Source: an endosymbiont of Escarpia spicata | GTDB taxonomy: Bacteria; Pseudomonadota; Gammaproteobacteria; Chromatiales; Chromatiaceae | Direction of reading: 5' to 3' | NCBI GenBank assembly: GCA_003349915.1 | Contig: QFXE01000010.1 | Location: 1-64,000, forward strand | Length of the DNA stretch: 64,000 bases | In this document: positions 21,961 to 30,354 of the stretch, in pieces | Layout: every line of letters begins with the position of its first letter | How positions within the stretch are numbered: the first letter of the stretch is position 1 | The notes under the pieces: model-generated | Databases searched by the model: none | Seen by the model: only the letters and a program-made list of their open reading frames with translations | Told to the model about the DNA's origin: nothing | Made by a program: the position numbers and the translations under genes

Positions 21961-22254
21961 ATGAGCGAAGAGTCATCAAAAGAGCGGGACATCATGATGG
22001 TCATGCGTAAGGTATTGACCTCGATCATCCGCGATACCACGCCAGAGCACAAAAGTCTCCAACACCCCTTAACGGGCGATACCATTCAGGATATTCGTCA
22101 CTGCCTGGCATTGATTACAGCGAGGGAAAAAGAGCTGGCAGATGCGGCCGGGCGCACCGTTCAGGAACGTCCCTATTATGCGGATGAACAGCAGCAGTCC
22201 ACAGTAGTACCCATGACGGGTATCGGCAGGATGAATAGCAAAGACGAGTCGTAG
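21961..22254 (+). CDS. conserved-looking small cytoplasmic protein of unknown function
   Basis: The gene encodes a 97-residue soluble, charged protein without a signal peptide or membrane segment. A helical N-terminal half (about residues 8-65; MRKVLTSIIRD, ITAREKELAD) is followed by a disordered Gln- and Ser-rich tail. The ATG at 21961 was preferred to an in-frame TTG at 21946. A strong bidirectional terminator follows about 80 bases after the stop, which supports a real transcript. The family is not recognised. Confidence 0.6.
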   Translation: MSEESSKERDIMMVMRKVLTSIIRDTTPEHKSLQHPLTGDTIQDIRHCLALITAREKELADAAGRTVQERPYYADEQQQSTVVPMTGIGRMNSKDES

Positions 22255-22331
22255 GCCCGATCAATCTCGCGGATTGGGCTGGATCCAGTCACCGGATCCG
22301 CTGCGCTTGAACCGGTCGGTTTTGAAAGCGG

Positions 22332-22369
22332 AAAAAAACCCGGAGGTCATAGACCGTCCGGGTTTTTTT
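22332..22369. terminator. bidirectional rho-independent terminator
   Basis: The inverted repeat AAAAAAACCCGGA (22332-22344) and TCCGGGTTTTTTT (22357-22369) gives a GC-rich stem preceded by an A-run and followed by a T-run. It can therefore stop transcription from both the small gene on the left and the PEP-CTERM-like gene on the right, which converge here. Confidence 0.9.
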
Positions 22370-22411
22370 ATACCGGCAGATCAAGGATAGGGATCTGCCT
22401 GTTTGGCTGGA

Positions 22412-23062
22412 TTAAGCGCTTTTGCGACGCTTAACGGTAGCCAGCGCCACCAGACCGAGGCTCATCAGCGCCAGCGGAGCAGGTGCAGCAACAGCAGGGG
22501 TGGTGAAAGAGATGTTGTCGATAGAGAAGTCGAGTGCAGCAGGGGCATCGAAGGTCACAGTCAACAGATTGGCGGTTGCCAGATCAAAACCCACCATGGC
22601 GAAGTTGAATGAGCCGGCAGCGTTTGCCGCCAAGCTGCCACCAGAACCATCGATGTCATAGGAGATACCAAGACCGTGGTCGGTAGAGAGTACATCGATG
22701 TTCAGCGCATCAATGATGCCGGTAACACTGCTCAGGTCATAGGTGAAGATGGCATTTCCCACATCACCGTCGAAGGCGTTGTAGGAGAATTTGCTGTCAG
22801 CAATGATGACATCGGCGTAGAGCATGTCCGGGCTGCCGCCAGTTGCAGTCATGTTGATAGTGGTGTTTCTGTCCCCACCGAGTGCTGCGCCTGTATCGGT
22901 CAAGGAGATACTACCAGGTGCTGCGAACTGAATAGCAGGCCAGCCTGCGTCATTCTTGACGTCAAAAGTATCGATCATCATGGTGCCGGCAAATGCGCCG
23001 GAAGAAACCACCATGCCAGCGCCGAGAATCCCTGCGCCAAGCAGTTTACGGATATTATTCAT
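22412..23062 (-). CDS. exported PEP-CTERM-like protein
   Basis: This 216-residue secreted protein has an N-terminal signal peptide (MNNIRKLLGAGILG..., cleavage after AFA near 25). A beta-rich, Asp/Gly/Ser/Thr-rich body has almost no Cys. The C-terminus has the tripartite PEP-CTERM arrangement: a proline-containing motif, a hydrophobic helix (LALMSLGLVALAT) and a basic tail (VKRRKSA). The motif reads A-P-A-P rather than the usual V-P-E-P. Such proteins are processed by exosortase and are often co-regulated with exopolysaccharide genes. GGGGAAG precedes the ATG. An exosortase gene is not in this window. Confidence 0.8.
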   Translation of the reverse strand: MNNIRKLLGAGILGAGMVVSSGAFAGTMMIDTFDVKNDAGWPAIQFAAPGSISLTDTGAALGGDRNTTINMTATGGSPDMLYADVIIADSKFSYNAFDGDVGNAIFTYDLSSVTGIIDALNIDVLSTDHGLGISYDIDGSGGSLAANAAGSFNFAMVGFDLATANLLTVTFDAPAALDFSIDNISFTTPAVAAPAPLALMSLGLVALATVKRRKSA

Positions 23063-23462
23063 GTTTACTTCCCCGTGAATATTATTAATTAATAGTTTTA
23101 GGCCGCAGGGGGATTTTAATTCAGCCTGGCACGGAAAAAATAGGAATTAACATATTTTTTCAAAGAATTAACAATTGATAACACTTTGTAAAATAAGGAA
23201 AAATAGACTAACTCGGAGAGCGGCAAAAAGAAGAAATATATTCCTAATTCTCGATTATTTCAAGAAAATTGTCAAGATTTTCTGTAGGTCGGGTTAGATG
23301 CGCACTATGCCAAGCATGAATTTCGTGGCTTGGCTTGCCGCGCATCGTAACCCGACGCAGTTTTGTCGGATTACGTCGCGCGTAAAATGTTGAGACAAAT
23401 AGCAGATTTGTGCCACTGCGCGCCTAATCCGACCTACGCTATATTGTGCTGAATAGTTACAA
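23063..23462. other. 400-base non-coding gap with promoter-like AT-rich DNA and one repeat
   Basis: No credible gene was found. The 220 bases next to the PEP-CTERM-like start are AT-rich and presumably carry its promoter, but no specific site could be assigned. The remainder is filled by the inverted repeat at 23284-23438. Confidence 0.6.
23284..23438. repeat. 155-base nested inverted repeat (GTAGGTCGGGTTAG ends)
   Basis: The outer arms GTAGGTCGGGTTAG (23284) and CTAATCCGACCTAC (near 23424-23437) are inverted. An inner partner GCGCATCGTAACCCGAC (23340-23356) also pairs with the left end. The element looks like two nested hairpin units, as in interspersed mosaic repeats. It is a different sequence from families 1 and 2. 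Confidence 0.75.
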
Positions 23463-24389
23463 TCAGCTTTCCTCTCTCTTTTTCAGGCCGGCCTGCTCAT
23501 TGAATTCGAGCTTGCTTTTTGCCCTCAGACCCTGAATGTACTCGCTGAGTACCTTTTGCTGCAGTTCCGCCATCAACTCCTTGCGGACTGACTCAATCGC
23601 TGGGGCAGGCTGTTCCCTTGTCTCTTCCAACAGAATGACATGCCATCCGAACTGGGTCTTCACAGGTACTTTGGTATAACTGCCGTTTTCCATCGTCTTG
23701 ACGGTATCGGAGAAGGGTTTGACCATCTGATCCCCATCAAACCAACCCAGGTCTCCGCCGTTTTTACCCGTAGGCCCGGTAGAGTGAGTTTTGGCCAGTT
23801 CAGCAAAATCAGCATCCTGTTCCAGTTCGGTAATGAGTGACTTGGCTTGCTCCTCCTCTTTGACAAGGATGTGCCTTGCTTTGTACTCAACAGAGGATTT
23901 TCCTGCGTATTTTTCATCGTAAAGCTTCTGCTGATCCGCATCGCTGGGCAGGTTGGCTTTGACGTATTCCTGAATCGCGGTCTGGGTCAGCAGCTTGGCG
24001 CGTAACAGCGCCAGTGTGGCGGCGACTTCAGGACGTTTATCAATATTTTTCGCTTCCGCATCCTGGGCGACGATCAGCACATTGGCCAGTTCGTTGAGCA
24101 CAGTCATCTGCATCTCCTGGGATTTGTCGGCACCGGGGATGCGGCCGGCACGGTCCTGGAAGTAGATGCCGTACATGGGTTTGGTGACCGGCTGTCCGTT
24201 CACGGTGAGCAGCACGTCCGGAGTCAGCACCGTATCGTTGCGGGGGTGGGTCGGCGGCAGGATCGCAGAGCGTTTCTCTTCACTGGCCGGTGCGGCAGTT
24301 TTCTGATTGTCGCTGCTGTCGGCTTCTTGGCTGCAGCCAATAAGGAGTGCTGCGCTGCAGAGTGTGGTTATGAGAAGTTGTTTCTTCAT
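23463..24389 (-). CDS. parvulin-type peptidyl-prolyl isomerase lipoprotein
   Basis: This 308-residue protein has a lipoprotein signal (lipobox LIGC, Cys19), so it acts in the periplasm anchored to a membrane. A SurA_N-like helical region (about 60-165) precedes a parvulin/PpiC rotamase domain (about 170-265). The domain shows ARHILVKEE, GPTGKNGGDLGWF and the C-terminal QFGWHVILLEE. It is probably a folding chaperone for exported proteins. AAAGG lies seven bases before the ATG. It is the last gene of a minus-strand group yciB-yciI-ppi. Confidence 0.9.
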   Translation of the reverse strand: MKKQLLITTLCSAALLIGCSQEADSSDNQKTAAPASEEKRSAILPPTHPRNDTVLTPDVLLTVNGQPVTKPMYGIYFQDRAGRIPGADKSQEMQMTVLNELANVLIVAQDAEAKNIDKRPEVAATLALLRAKLLTQTAIQEYVKANLPSDADQQKLYDEKYAGKSSVEYKARHILVKEEEQAKSLITELEQDADFAELAKTHSTGPTGKNGGDLGWFDGDQMVKPFSDTVKTMENGSYTKVPVKTQFGWHVILLEETREQPAPAIESVRKELMAELQQKVLSEYIQGLRAKSKLEFNEQAGLKKREES

Positions 24390-24461
24390 TGTCGGACCTT
24401 TGGTAGATAAAATTTGGTTTGAATTCTAGTTAGCGTTCGCAGGAGCTGCGAAGATCTTCAT

Positions 24462-24764
24462 TTAACCCGGCAGAACCTTCTTGAAAGGTTTCACCGTCAC
24501 TCGATTATAGACGCCGGCCGTTACATAGGGGTCGCTATTGGCCCATTCGCGGGCTTCTTCCAGGCTGGGGAATTCCGCCACTACAAGGCTGCCACTGAAA
24601 CCTGCCGGTCCTGGATCTTCCGAATCGATGGCCGGGTGCGGGCCAGCCAGCAACAGCCGTCCCTCCTGCTGCAGTTTTTCCAGCCGCTGCAGATGATCCG
24701 GGCGAACCTTCAGTCTTTGCTCAAGACTCTCTTCATGATCTTCTGCGATGATGGCGTAAAACAT
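24462..24764 (-). CDS. yciI: YciI family protein
   Basis: This 100-residue protein is of the YciI/ferredoxin-like alpha-beta fold. The family His/Asp pair is visible in [12 protein letters not shown] and [11 protein letters not shown]. Enzymatic function is poorly established, and dehydratase or dehalogenase-like chemistry has been suggested for relatives. The start is well supported by GAGGAG about nine bases upstream. It lies three bases after yciB, as in many gammaproteobacteria. Confidence 0.9.
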   Translation of the reverse strand: MFYAIIAEDHEESLEQRLKVRPDHLQRLEKLQQEGRLLLAGPHPAIDSEDPGPAGFSGSLVVAEFPSLEEAREWANSDPYVTAGVYNRVTVKPFKKVLPG

Positions 24765-24767
24765 GTT

Positions 24768-25433
24768 TCAATTCTCCTCAGGCGCTTCCTCAGCATCCCG
24801 CATATGACGTGCCAGGTAGAACGCCTGCAGAATAATGAAGACCATTGTCAGGCCCATCATGCCGAAAAGTTTGAAATTTACCCAACTCTCTTCAAGAGAC
24901 TTTGCATTAAGGCACATTTTCAACTCATTTGACTGAAACAGGGTGCTGCACTGGTCGAAATCGATCTCTGTAATGCCTGTTTGATGGATCAGGGCCTGTT
25001 CGGCAATAAAAAAGTCGTTGGCCACGTAGAGGTTGAGAAAACCAAGCAGGATGAAGAAGAGACCCCATGTGGTATTCAGCTTTCGCCAGATGAGTGACGG
25101 GACATTGATGCTGCCACCCATCATTCGTTCCAGCAGTGGTTTTTCCCCGATAAACAGACTGGCGAGAAATACCCCGCCGAAGAGCCAATTGATGACCGAG
25201 GGCTTCCACATTATGAAGGTGCGATCCTGCAGAACGAGGGTCAGACCGCCGAAGATAACCAGTATCCCCAATGTGATGAGATGCATATTCTCAACATGGC
25301 GATGGCGCAGCCAGCCATATCCCACCTGGACGAAAGACGCCGCAATTGCCACAGCGGTGGCTGCGTAGATCCCATACAGTTTGTATGCGACAAAGAAAAG
25401 TATGACCGGGAAAAAATCGGCTAGAAACTTCAT
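24768..25433 (-). CDS. yciB: septation/cell-envelope membrane protein YciB (IspZ)
   Basis: The inner-membrane protein has about five transmembrane helices and is linked to septation and envelope integrity. Family motifs MKFLADFFPVILFF and DRTFIMWKPSVINWLFG are present. At 221 residues it is about 40 longer than the E. coli protein. The extra residues form a hydrophilic, Cys-containing insert (about 150-185; FDQCSTLFQSNELKMC) between the last two helices, probably facing the periplasm. It heads the yciB-yciI-ppi operon. Confidence 0.92.
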   Translation of the reverse strand: MKFLADFFPVILFFVAYKLYGIYAATAVAIAASFVQVGYGWLRHRHVENMHLITLGILVIFGGLTLVLQDRTFIMWKPSVINWLFGGVFLASLFIGEKPLLERMMGGSINVPSLIWRKLNTTWGLFFILLGFLNLYVANDFFIAEQALIHQTGITEIDFDQCSTLFQSNELKMCLNAKSLEESWVNFKLFGMMGLTMVFIILQAFYLARHMRDAEEAPEEN

Positions 25434-25450
25434 TCCTGTATCGAGTCCTT

Positions 25451-25507
25451 TAGGAAGTCTTTGAATGAATCATGGCTGCTTATCCAGATTTATTCAGAGG
25501 CTCCCTA
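25451..25507. repeat. 57-base imperfect palindrome resembling insertion-sequence ends
   Basis: The left arm TAGGAAGTCTTTGAATGAATC and the inverted right arm (read on the minus strand as TAGGGAGCCTCTGAATAAAT) match at about 16 of 21 positions. The termini resemble those of the element at 37971-38114. The right end TAG provides the stop codon of the gene at 25505-26281. Confidence 0.6.
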
Positions 25508-26281
25508 GTGTAACGTGCGCTGGGCGCTCCATTTGTGAAAGTAACGCAATACAATATCACGCACATGATCCGGGTAGTTCAGCGCTTCCATCTGCTCCAT
25601 TCCCTGCCTGAAAAAACCGGCCGCATCCTCAGGCAGTTTTTCCACGAGATTTCCGTATGCCTCTTCCATCAGTTCGCTGCGGTGGCTGCGAGTGGCGATA
25701 ATCGCACGGTTGAGCAGGAGTACGCGCCAGGGGCGGTTGGGGTTGCTCCTGTCCCGGTCGCTCTGCAACAGCGGTGACACCGCATCCTGAATCTCCCCGG
25801 TGAGAAGATAGAGTTGTTCAAGGTATAAAGGTTCCCCGACCGTGTTGGCCAGAATCGCCAGTGCATTTACCACGGGTTCCAGGGTGCTCAATTCACCGCT
25901 TTGGCGGGCTATCCAAATGGCGAGGGGGAAGGTGAGATTTTCCAGCTCACGGCTGTGTCTCTCCATTTTCAGGTTTTTGGCGCAGATGGAGATATCAATC
26001 AGCAGATTGATGCCGTAGTCCCCAAGTTCATGTATGTCATGATTTGCCATCGCCGACTGATCTTTCCGGCTTTGCTCGGGGATTGGGGCACAATCGATAC
26101 GGCAGTTGTCGAGTGCTCTGAGCAGGTCAAAAAGCTTGTGCATAGCCTGCATGATGAGATCCGGTGGCTGGATCTCTCCAGAGGATGGCTGGCCGATATC
26201 TTCGTAAGCCTCGGTTACGTCATTGGCGAGGTCGTGGAAACTGTCGGCAATTGAGTTGATATCTACAAGCGGGAGTTGCAT
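25505..26281 (-). CDS. helical protein of unknown function
   Basis: This 258-residue soluble, largely helical and acidic protein has no signal peptide, membrane segment or recognisable motif. The start was placed at 26281 (MQLPLVDINS) because a longer frame to 26371 would overlap the divergent gene's 5' end and reads as unstructured. Its TAG stop lies in the terminal bases of a palindromic repeat, so the C-terminus may have been altered by that insertion. Function is unknown. Confidence 0.65.
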   Translation of the reverse strand: MQLPLVDINSIADSFHDLANDVTEAYEDIGQPSSGEIQPPDLIMQAMHKLFDLLRALDNCRIDCAPIPEQSRKDQSAMANHDIHELGDYGINLLIDISICAKNLKMERHSRELENLTFPLAIWIARQSGELSTLEPVVNALAILANTVGEPLYLEQLYLLTGEIQDAVSPLLQSDRDRSNPNRPWRVLLLNRAIIATRSHRSELMEEAYGNLVEKLPEDAAGFFRQGMEQMEALNYPDHVRDIVLRYFHKWSAQRTLH

Positions 26282-26385
26282 GCCCGGATTGTAGCAGGCA
26301 GTGGTGGCTTCGTCTTCTGCCCTTCTGACATCCCGGTGAGACCTGTAGGATGGTCTCAAAATTGATGCCAAACAGGGCCGCAGAT

Positions 26386-26898
26386 ATGCTGAAACAGCAC
26401 AAAAACCTCACATTTTCTGGTTGTTTTCTACTCATTTCACTCTGTTTCTCAACACAGGGGATGGCGGACGACACTATCAGTGTCAAGCTCATCGGCATGG
26501 AGTTGGCGCGTGATATTGCAGATGCGGCAGTTTTGGCCTGCCGCGCCAAGGGATATCAGGTCAGCGTAGTTGTGGTCGATCGCAATGGGGATATCCGTGC
26601 TGCTTTACGGGATGATCTCGCATCCAGGTTTACCCTGCAGATCGCCGAGGAGAAGGCGAATGCCGTGGTGATGTCCGGGCTTAAATCCGGGGAATTCCGG
26701 GAGAACCGGCAGGATATCCGGCCAGAAATGAACCATGTTCGTGGAATATTGATGATGGTGGGAGGTGTCCCAATCAACGCAGCGGGAAGCAGACTTGGCG
26801 CAGTGGGAGTCAGCGGAGCGCCAGGCGGGGAAAAAGATGAAGCCTGCGCAATCAAGGGGCTTGAGTCGGTTGAAGAGCGGCTTGAGTTCGCTGAGTGA
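26386..26898 (+). CDS. exported GlcG/HbpS-family heme-binding-like protein
   Basis: The gene encodes about 170 residues with an N-terminal signal peptide (MLKQHKNLTFSG..., cleavage near GMA) and a GlcG/HbpS (DUF336) domain. Family features are VVVVDRNGDIRAALRDD, ASRFTLQIAEEKANAVV and the glycine-rich end LGAVGVSGAPGGEKDE. Relatives bind heme or cobalamin or stand near redox enzymes, and the ligand here is unknown. The start at 26386 gives a compact signal peptide; an in-frame ATG at 26350 is the alternative. It is divergent from the unknown helical gene. Confidence 0.82.
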   Translation: MLKQHKNLTFSGCFLLISLCFSTQGMADDTISVKLIGMELARDIADAAVLACRAKGYQVSVVVVDRNGDIRAALRDDLASRFTLQIAEEKANAVVMSGLKSGEFRENRQDIRPEMNHVRGILMMVGGVPINAAGSRLGAVGVSGAPGGEKDEACAIKGLESVEERLEFAE

Positions 26899-26917
26899 TG
26901 AACCAGCGGTAGGATGG

Positions 26918-27391
26918 TTAGAGCAATAAGTCTTCGTCAATGCGGTGATAAAGACTCGCAGCTGCGATGAGCGAGTTGGCTGTGAGCGCCGGTACGCCAT
27001 AGACTTCAGTAGTGACGCCATAATCCTCATTGATCTTTTTCAGCAGCAGATCAAAGTCTCCATCACCAGACAGCAGTACCACGGTGTCAACATCTTGGGC
27101 TGATTCCATCACATCGATGGTAATACCAACGTCCCAATCACCTTTGGCAGAGCCGTCACTCCGCTGAATATAGGGTTTTAGCTTTACTGTGAAGCCAATT
27201 TGCCTGAGCGCATTTTGAAATTTCAGCTGTTTGTCGTCACCTCGATGAACGGCATAAGCGACTGCGGAAACAATCTCCCCTCCAGCGTTTATTCGCTGCC
27301 AAAGATTTCGATAATTAAATTGACGGCCGTAGATCTGTCGCGTGGTGTAGTAGATGTTTTGCACATCGACGAAAATAGCGATTTTTTTCAC
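26918..27391 (-). CDS. NYN-domain (LabA/PIN-like) protein
   Basis: The NYN fold is a PIN-related nuclease fold. The acidic residues expected at the active site are visible in IAIFVDVQN, KGDWDVGITID and LLSGDGDFDLLL. Members are thought to act on RNA, but the target here is unknown. The GTG at 27391 directly before KKIAIFVDV was chosen. An upstream ATG at 27481 adds 30 residues unlike any family member, and neither start has a clear ribosome-binding site. Confidence 0.82.
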   Translation of the reverse strand: MKKIAIFVDVQNIYYTTRQIYGRQFNYRNLWQRINAGGEIVSAVAYAVHRGDDKQLKFQNALRQIGFTVKLKPYIQRSDGSAKGDWDVGITIDVMESAQDVDTVVLLSGDGDFDLLLKKINEDYGVTTEVYGVPALTANSLIAAASLYHRIDEDLLL

Positions 27392-27541
27392 GGTAGTGGC
27401 CTGTTGGTGAGATAAATATCCTCGAACAAAGCTGACCCTATACCAACAGGCTGGGGGTGTGAAGCGACTCGCTGTTTTCATAGCGGAATCCCGGAGTTCA
27501 GGCTAAAGTTTTTCATCAGGTTGCCGCATATATGAGAAGTA

Positions 27542-27652
27542 TTACATTTTGTTGGCTGCCCATGCACTGAGCCAGCGCTCAGTCAGGGCCTTCTCATCGG
27601 CGTTGGATGTGCGGTAACCGAAGATAGATAAACCGTCAATAAATCGGCGCAT
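27542..27652 (-). CDS. very short frame, possible gene remnant
   Basis: A 36-residue frame (MRRFIDGLSIFGY...ALTERWLSAWAANKM) has protein-like composition with no low complexity. It may be a tiny gene or the C-terminal remnant of a lost one. No ribosome-binding site is visible. It lies just upstream of, and divergent from, the receiver-domain remnant, so the locus may have been rearranged. Confidence 0.25.
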   Translation of the reverse strand: MRRFIDGLSIFGYRTSNADEKALTERWLSAWAANKM

Positions 27653-27687
27653 TGGTATAGGTGGTGTGCCGGCTAGAGAAGGAAAAA

Positions 27688-27806
27688 ATGAACCAAGATC
27701 AGAAAATCATCCTCGTGGTCGATGACGAGACAAACAGGTAAATGTGATGTTCGAGCGCCACGATGGAGAGATCCATGTTCATATCACAGACCAGAGCGAA
27801 GAATGA
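27688..27806 (+). pseudogene. response-regulator remnant with an internal deletion
   Basis: AAGGA precedes an ATG that encodes MNQDQKIILVVDDETNR and then stops at 27739. This is the beginning of a receiver domain, including the acidic pair that binds Mg2+. Another frame then reads MFERHDGEIHVHITDQSEE and ends at a TGA (27804-27806) overlapping the ATG of the next kinase gene (ATGA). The natural reading is a response-regulator gene that lost its middle. The deletion left the promoter-proximal start and the original coupling to the kinase. Inferred from reading, not from alignment. Confidence 0.6.
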
Positions 27807-30307
27807 ATGCTGGTGACTCAGTGATGACACCCCCTGACAGCAGGCTGAAACTTGATAACAGGCATATCCACCAAGAGGCATTCAATCGCTCGGAAGACGC
27901 TATCCTGCTGCTGCAAGGTGAGATATTTATCGACTGTAATCCCGCGGCAGTCAGGATCCTGCACGCTGCAGACAAATCGGAAGTACTGAACTCACACCCG
28001 GCCGACCTCTCACCGGAGCGACAACCGGACGGCCGCCTCTCCAGCGAAAAAGCGACAGAAATGATCATCACGGCGTTGGAAGCGCACTTCCATCGCTTCG
28101 AATGGTGGCACCGGCGCGTCGATGGAGAGGAATTCCCCTGTGAAGTAACACTTACCACACTCCATGTTGATGCCGAAACTCTCCTCCATGTCACCTGGCG
28201 CGATCTGACCGAAGAGAAAGCTGCCCGACAGCAGCATCAACTCCTGGAGACTGCCTTCAAGCAGTCGCCCGATGGTATTGCCATAGCTGGAATGGACGGG
28301 GTCATCCGTACCACCAACGAAGCCTGGGCAAGAATGCACGGTTATTCGGCAGATGAGCTTCCTGGCAGGCACCTTAGCCTTTTTCACTCACCTGAGCAGA
28401 TGGAACGGGATGTGGAGCCCTTCAATCAGGAGGTCGTTGCCCTGGGGAGTCACAGCGGGGAAGTGGGGCATGTCAGGCAAAATGGCGAGGTCTTCCCCAC
28501 CTGGATGACCGTCACCCTGTTACGGGGCGGTGAAGGAGTACCCATCGGGCTGATCGGATCGGCCCATGACATCTCGGAACGCAAGGCTCAGGAACGCCGG
28601 CTTCAGGAGTCCGAGATTCGCTACCGCACCCTTTTCGAACTGGCGCCAAACGCCATAACAACGATTGATTTGGAGGATGGTGGCTTTGTCCAGTTCAATC
28701 GTTTTGCCCATGAAAATCTCGGTTATACCCGGCAGGAGTTCGAAAGATTGAGGATCACGGATATCGATATCATCGAATCTCCCGAAGAGGTGCAACAACA
28801 TCTACAGAAGATCAAACAAGAGGGCCATGACGTTTTCGAAAGCCAACACCGCACAAAGGATGGTCGGATACGAAATGTGGAGGTAATCTGCCAGCTGATC
28901 GAGATCGATGGCAGGCAGTTCAATCAATCGGTCTGGCGTGATATTACTGAGCAGAAAAGATCGCACAAGGTGCTCAGGCAGGAGATGCAGCGCCGAACCA
29001 GTCTCTCCAGGTTGCTGGAGATATCCCTGGAGAGTCATCGGCAGCCTGAATTGTTGCAGCGATTTCTTGTAGAACTGCTGGACCAGCCAAGGATGAAGAG
29101 CCGTGATCAGGGCGCCATCTTCCTGGCCAACAAAGCAGGTGATCAACTGGTCCTCGCGGTAGAGCATAATCTGGAGAAATATTTTATCAGCCACTGCTCC
29201 AGCGTATCCTTCGGCCACTGCCTGTGCGGCCGTGCGGCGTTGCAGGGCAAACCCATTTACTCCCTTTGTAGTGACGAACCAAGGCATGAGATCCAATTCC
29301 CTGGGATGGAGTCCCACGGACACTATGTTATTCCTGTGGTCAGTGACGGACGGACACAGGGGGTGATCAACCTCTATCTCGATGCCGGGACTGAATATGA
29401 CCAGATGGATGTTGACTATCTCAATTCAGCGGCGGATATCCTCGCTGGCGCACTCAACCGCTTGCGTATCGAAGAGAAACTGCAACAACACAGCCTGCTT
29501 CTGGAACAGACAGTGAGTGAACGTACGCGGGAACTGGCCAGGGCCGCCGCAAAGGCTGAGGAAGCCAACTTGGCGAAGTCCCGCTTTCTGGCCAATATGT
29601 CCCATGAGCTGCGTACACCGATGCACGCCATTCTCAGTTTTTCCCGCATGGGCATGCAGCGTCTGAATCAGGCGACTCTGGAAAAACTGGGGGCCTATTT
29701 CACCTATATTAACGACAGTGGTGACCGGTTGTTGTTCCTGCTCAACGACTTGCTGGATCTGGCAAAGCTGGAGTCTGACCGGGTGTCGATGGTGTACACA
29801 GCCGCTGATCTTCAGGGAGTCGTAAACCAGTGCGCAACCGAGCAGATGACCAGATTGGAGGAACAGGAACTGACACTGAAAATCGTCCCGCCAACCTGTG
29901 AAACCAGGGGCTGTTTCGATTCGCAACGCATTGGCCAGGTCATCGGCAACCTGTTGGGTAATGCGCTTAAATTCACGCCGGCAGGCCGGCAGATCTTCAT
30001 TACCTTCAGTAACGGCACTCTCCCTTGCGGACGCAGTAAAGAGGATCAAACCCAGTGCCCCTCACTGCGTTTGAGTCTGCGTGATGAAGGTATAGGTATT
30101 CCGGAGGATGAGTTGGAGGCTGTATTCGACAAGTTTATTCAGAGCAGCAAGACACGCAGTGAAGGCGGGGGGACAGGCCTTGGACTGGCGATCAGTAAAG
30201 AGATCATAGAGGCCCATGGCGGTAGGATCTGGGCGCAAAATTATTCACAGGGAGGTGCGGAGTTTGTCTTCGAAATACCGATTAATAGAGAGATTGGCAG
30301 CTCTTGA
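27803..30307 (+). CDS. cytoplasmic PAS-PAS-PAS-GAF sensor histidine kinase
   Basis: This 834-residue kinase has no membrane segment. Three PAS domains (about 10-140, 140-265, 265-390) are followed by a GAF domain (about 415-560; contains several Cys and His), a coiled coil and a HisKA domain with phospho-acceptor His in FLANMSHELRTPMH. The ATPase domain has N box NLLGNALKFTP, DEGIGIPEDE and GGGTGLGLAISKEI. It would sense a cytoplasmic ligand or redox state. The ATG at 27803 was chosen because it overlaps the preceding remnant's stop; a longer frame starts at 27722. It is the first of four related kinases and has no receiver or output domain of its own. Confidence 0.88.
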   Translation: MNAGDSVMTPPDSRLKLDNRHIHQEAFNRSEDAILLLQGEIFIDCNPAAVRILHAADKSEVLNSHPADLSPERQPDGRLSSEKATEMIITALEAHFHRFEWWHRRVDGEEFPCEVTLTTLHVDAETLLHVTWRDLTEEKAARQQHQLLETAFKQSPDGIAIAGMDGVIRTTNEAWARMHGYSADELPGRHLSLFHSPEQMERDVEPFNQEVVALGSHSGEVGHVRQNGEVFPTWMTVTLLRGGEGVPIGLIGSAHDISERKAQERRLQESEIRYRTLFELAPNAITTIDLEDGGFVQFNRFAHENLGYTRQEFERLRITDIDIIESPEEVQQHLQKIKQEGHDVFESQHRTKDGRIRNVEVICQLIEIDGRQFNQSVWRDITEQKRSHKVLRQEMQRRTSLSRLLEISLESHRQPELLQRFLVELLDQPRMKSRDQGAIFLANKAGDQLVLAVEHNLEKYFISHCSSVSFGHCLCGRAALQGKPIYSLCSDEPRHEIQFPGMESHGHYVIPVVSDGRTQGVINLYLDAGTEYDQMDVDYLNSAADILAGALNRLRIEEKLQQHSLLLEQTVSERTRELARAAAKAEEANLAKSRFLANMSHELRTPMHAILSFSRMGMQRLNQATLEKLGAYFTYINDSGDRLLFLLNDLLDLAKLESDRVSMVYTAADLQGVVNQCATEQMTRLEEQELTLKIVPPTCETRGCFDSQRIGQVIGNLLGNALKFTPAGRQIFITFSNGTLPCGRSKEDQTQCPSLRLSLRDEGIGIPEDELEAVFDKFIQSSKTRSEGGGTGLGLAISKEIIEAHGGRIWAQNYSQGGAEFVFEIPINREIGSS

Positions 30308-30354
30308 ATTCGTCTGCCAAGGTGGTGATTGCACTGCAAAAGAGAGGTAAAAAT

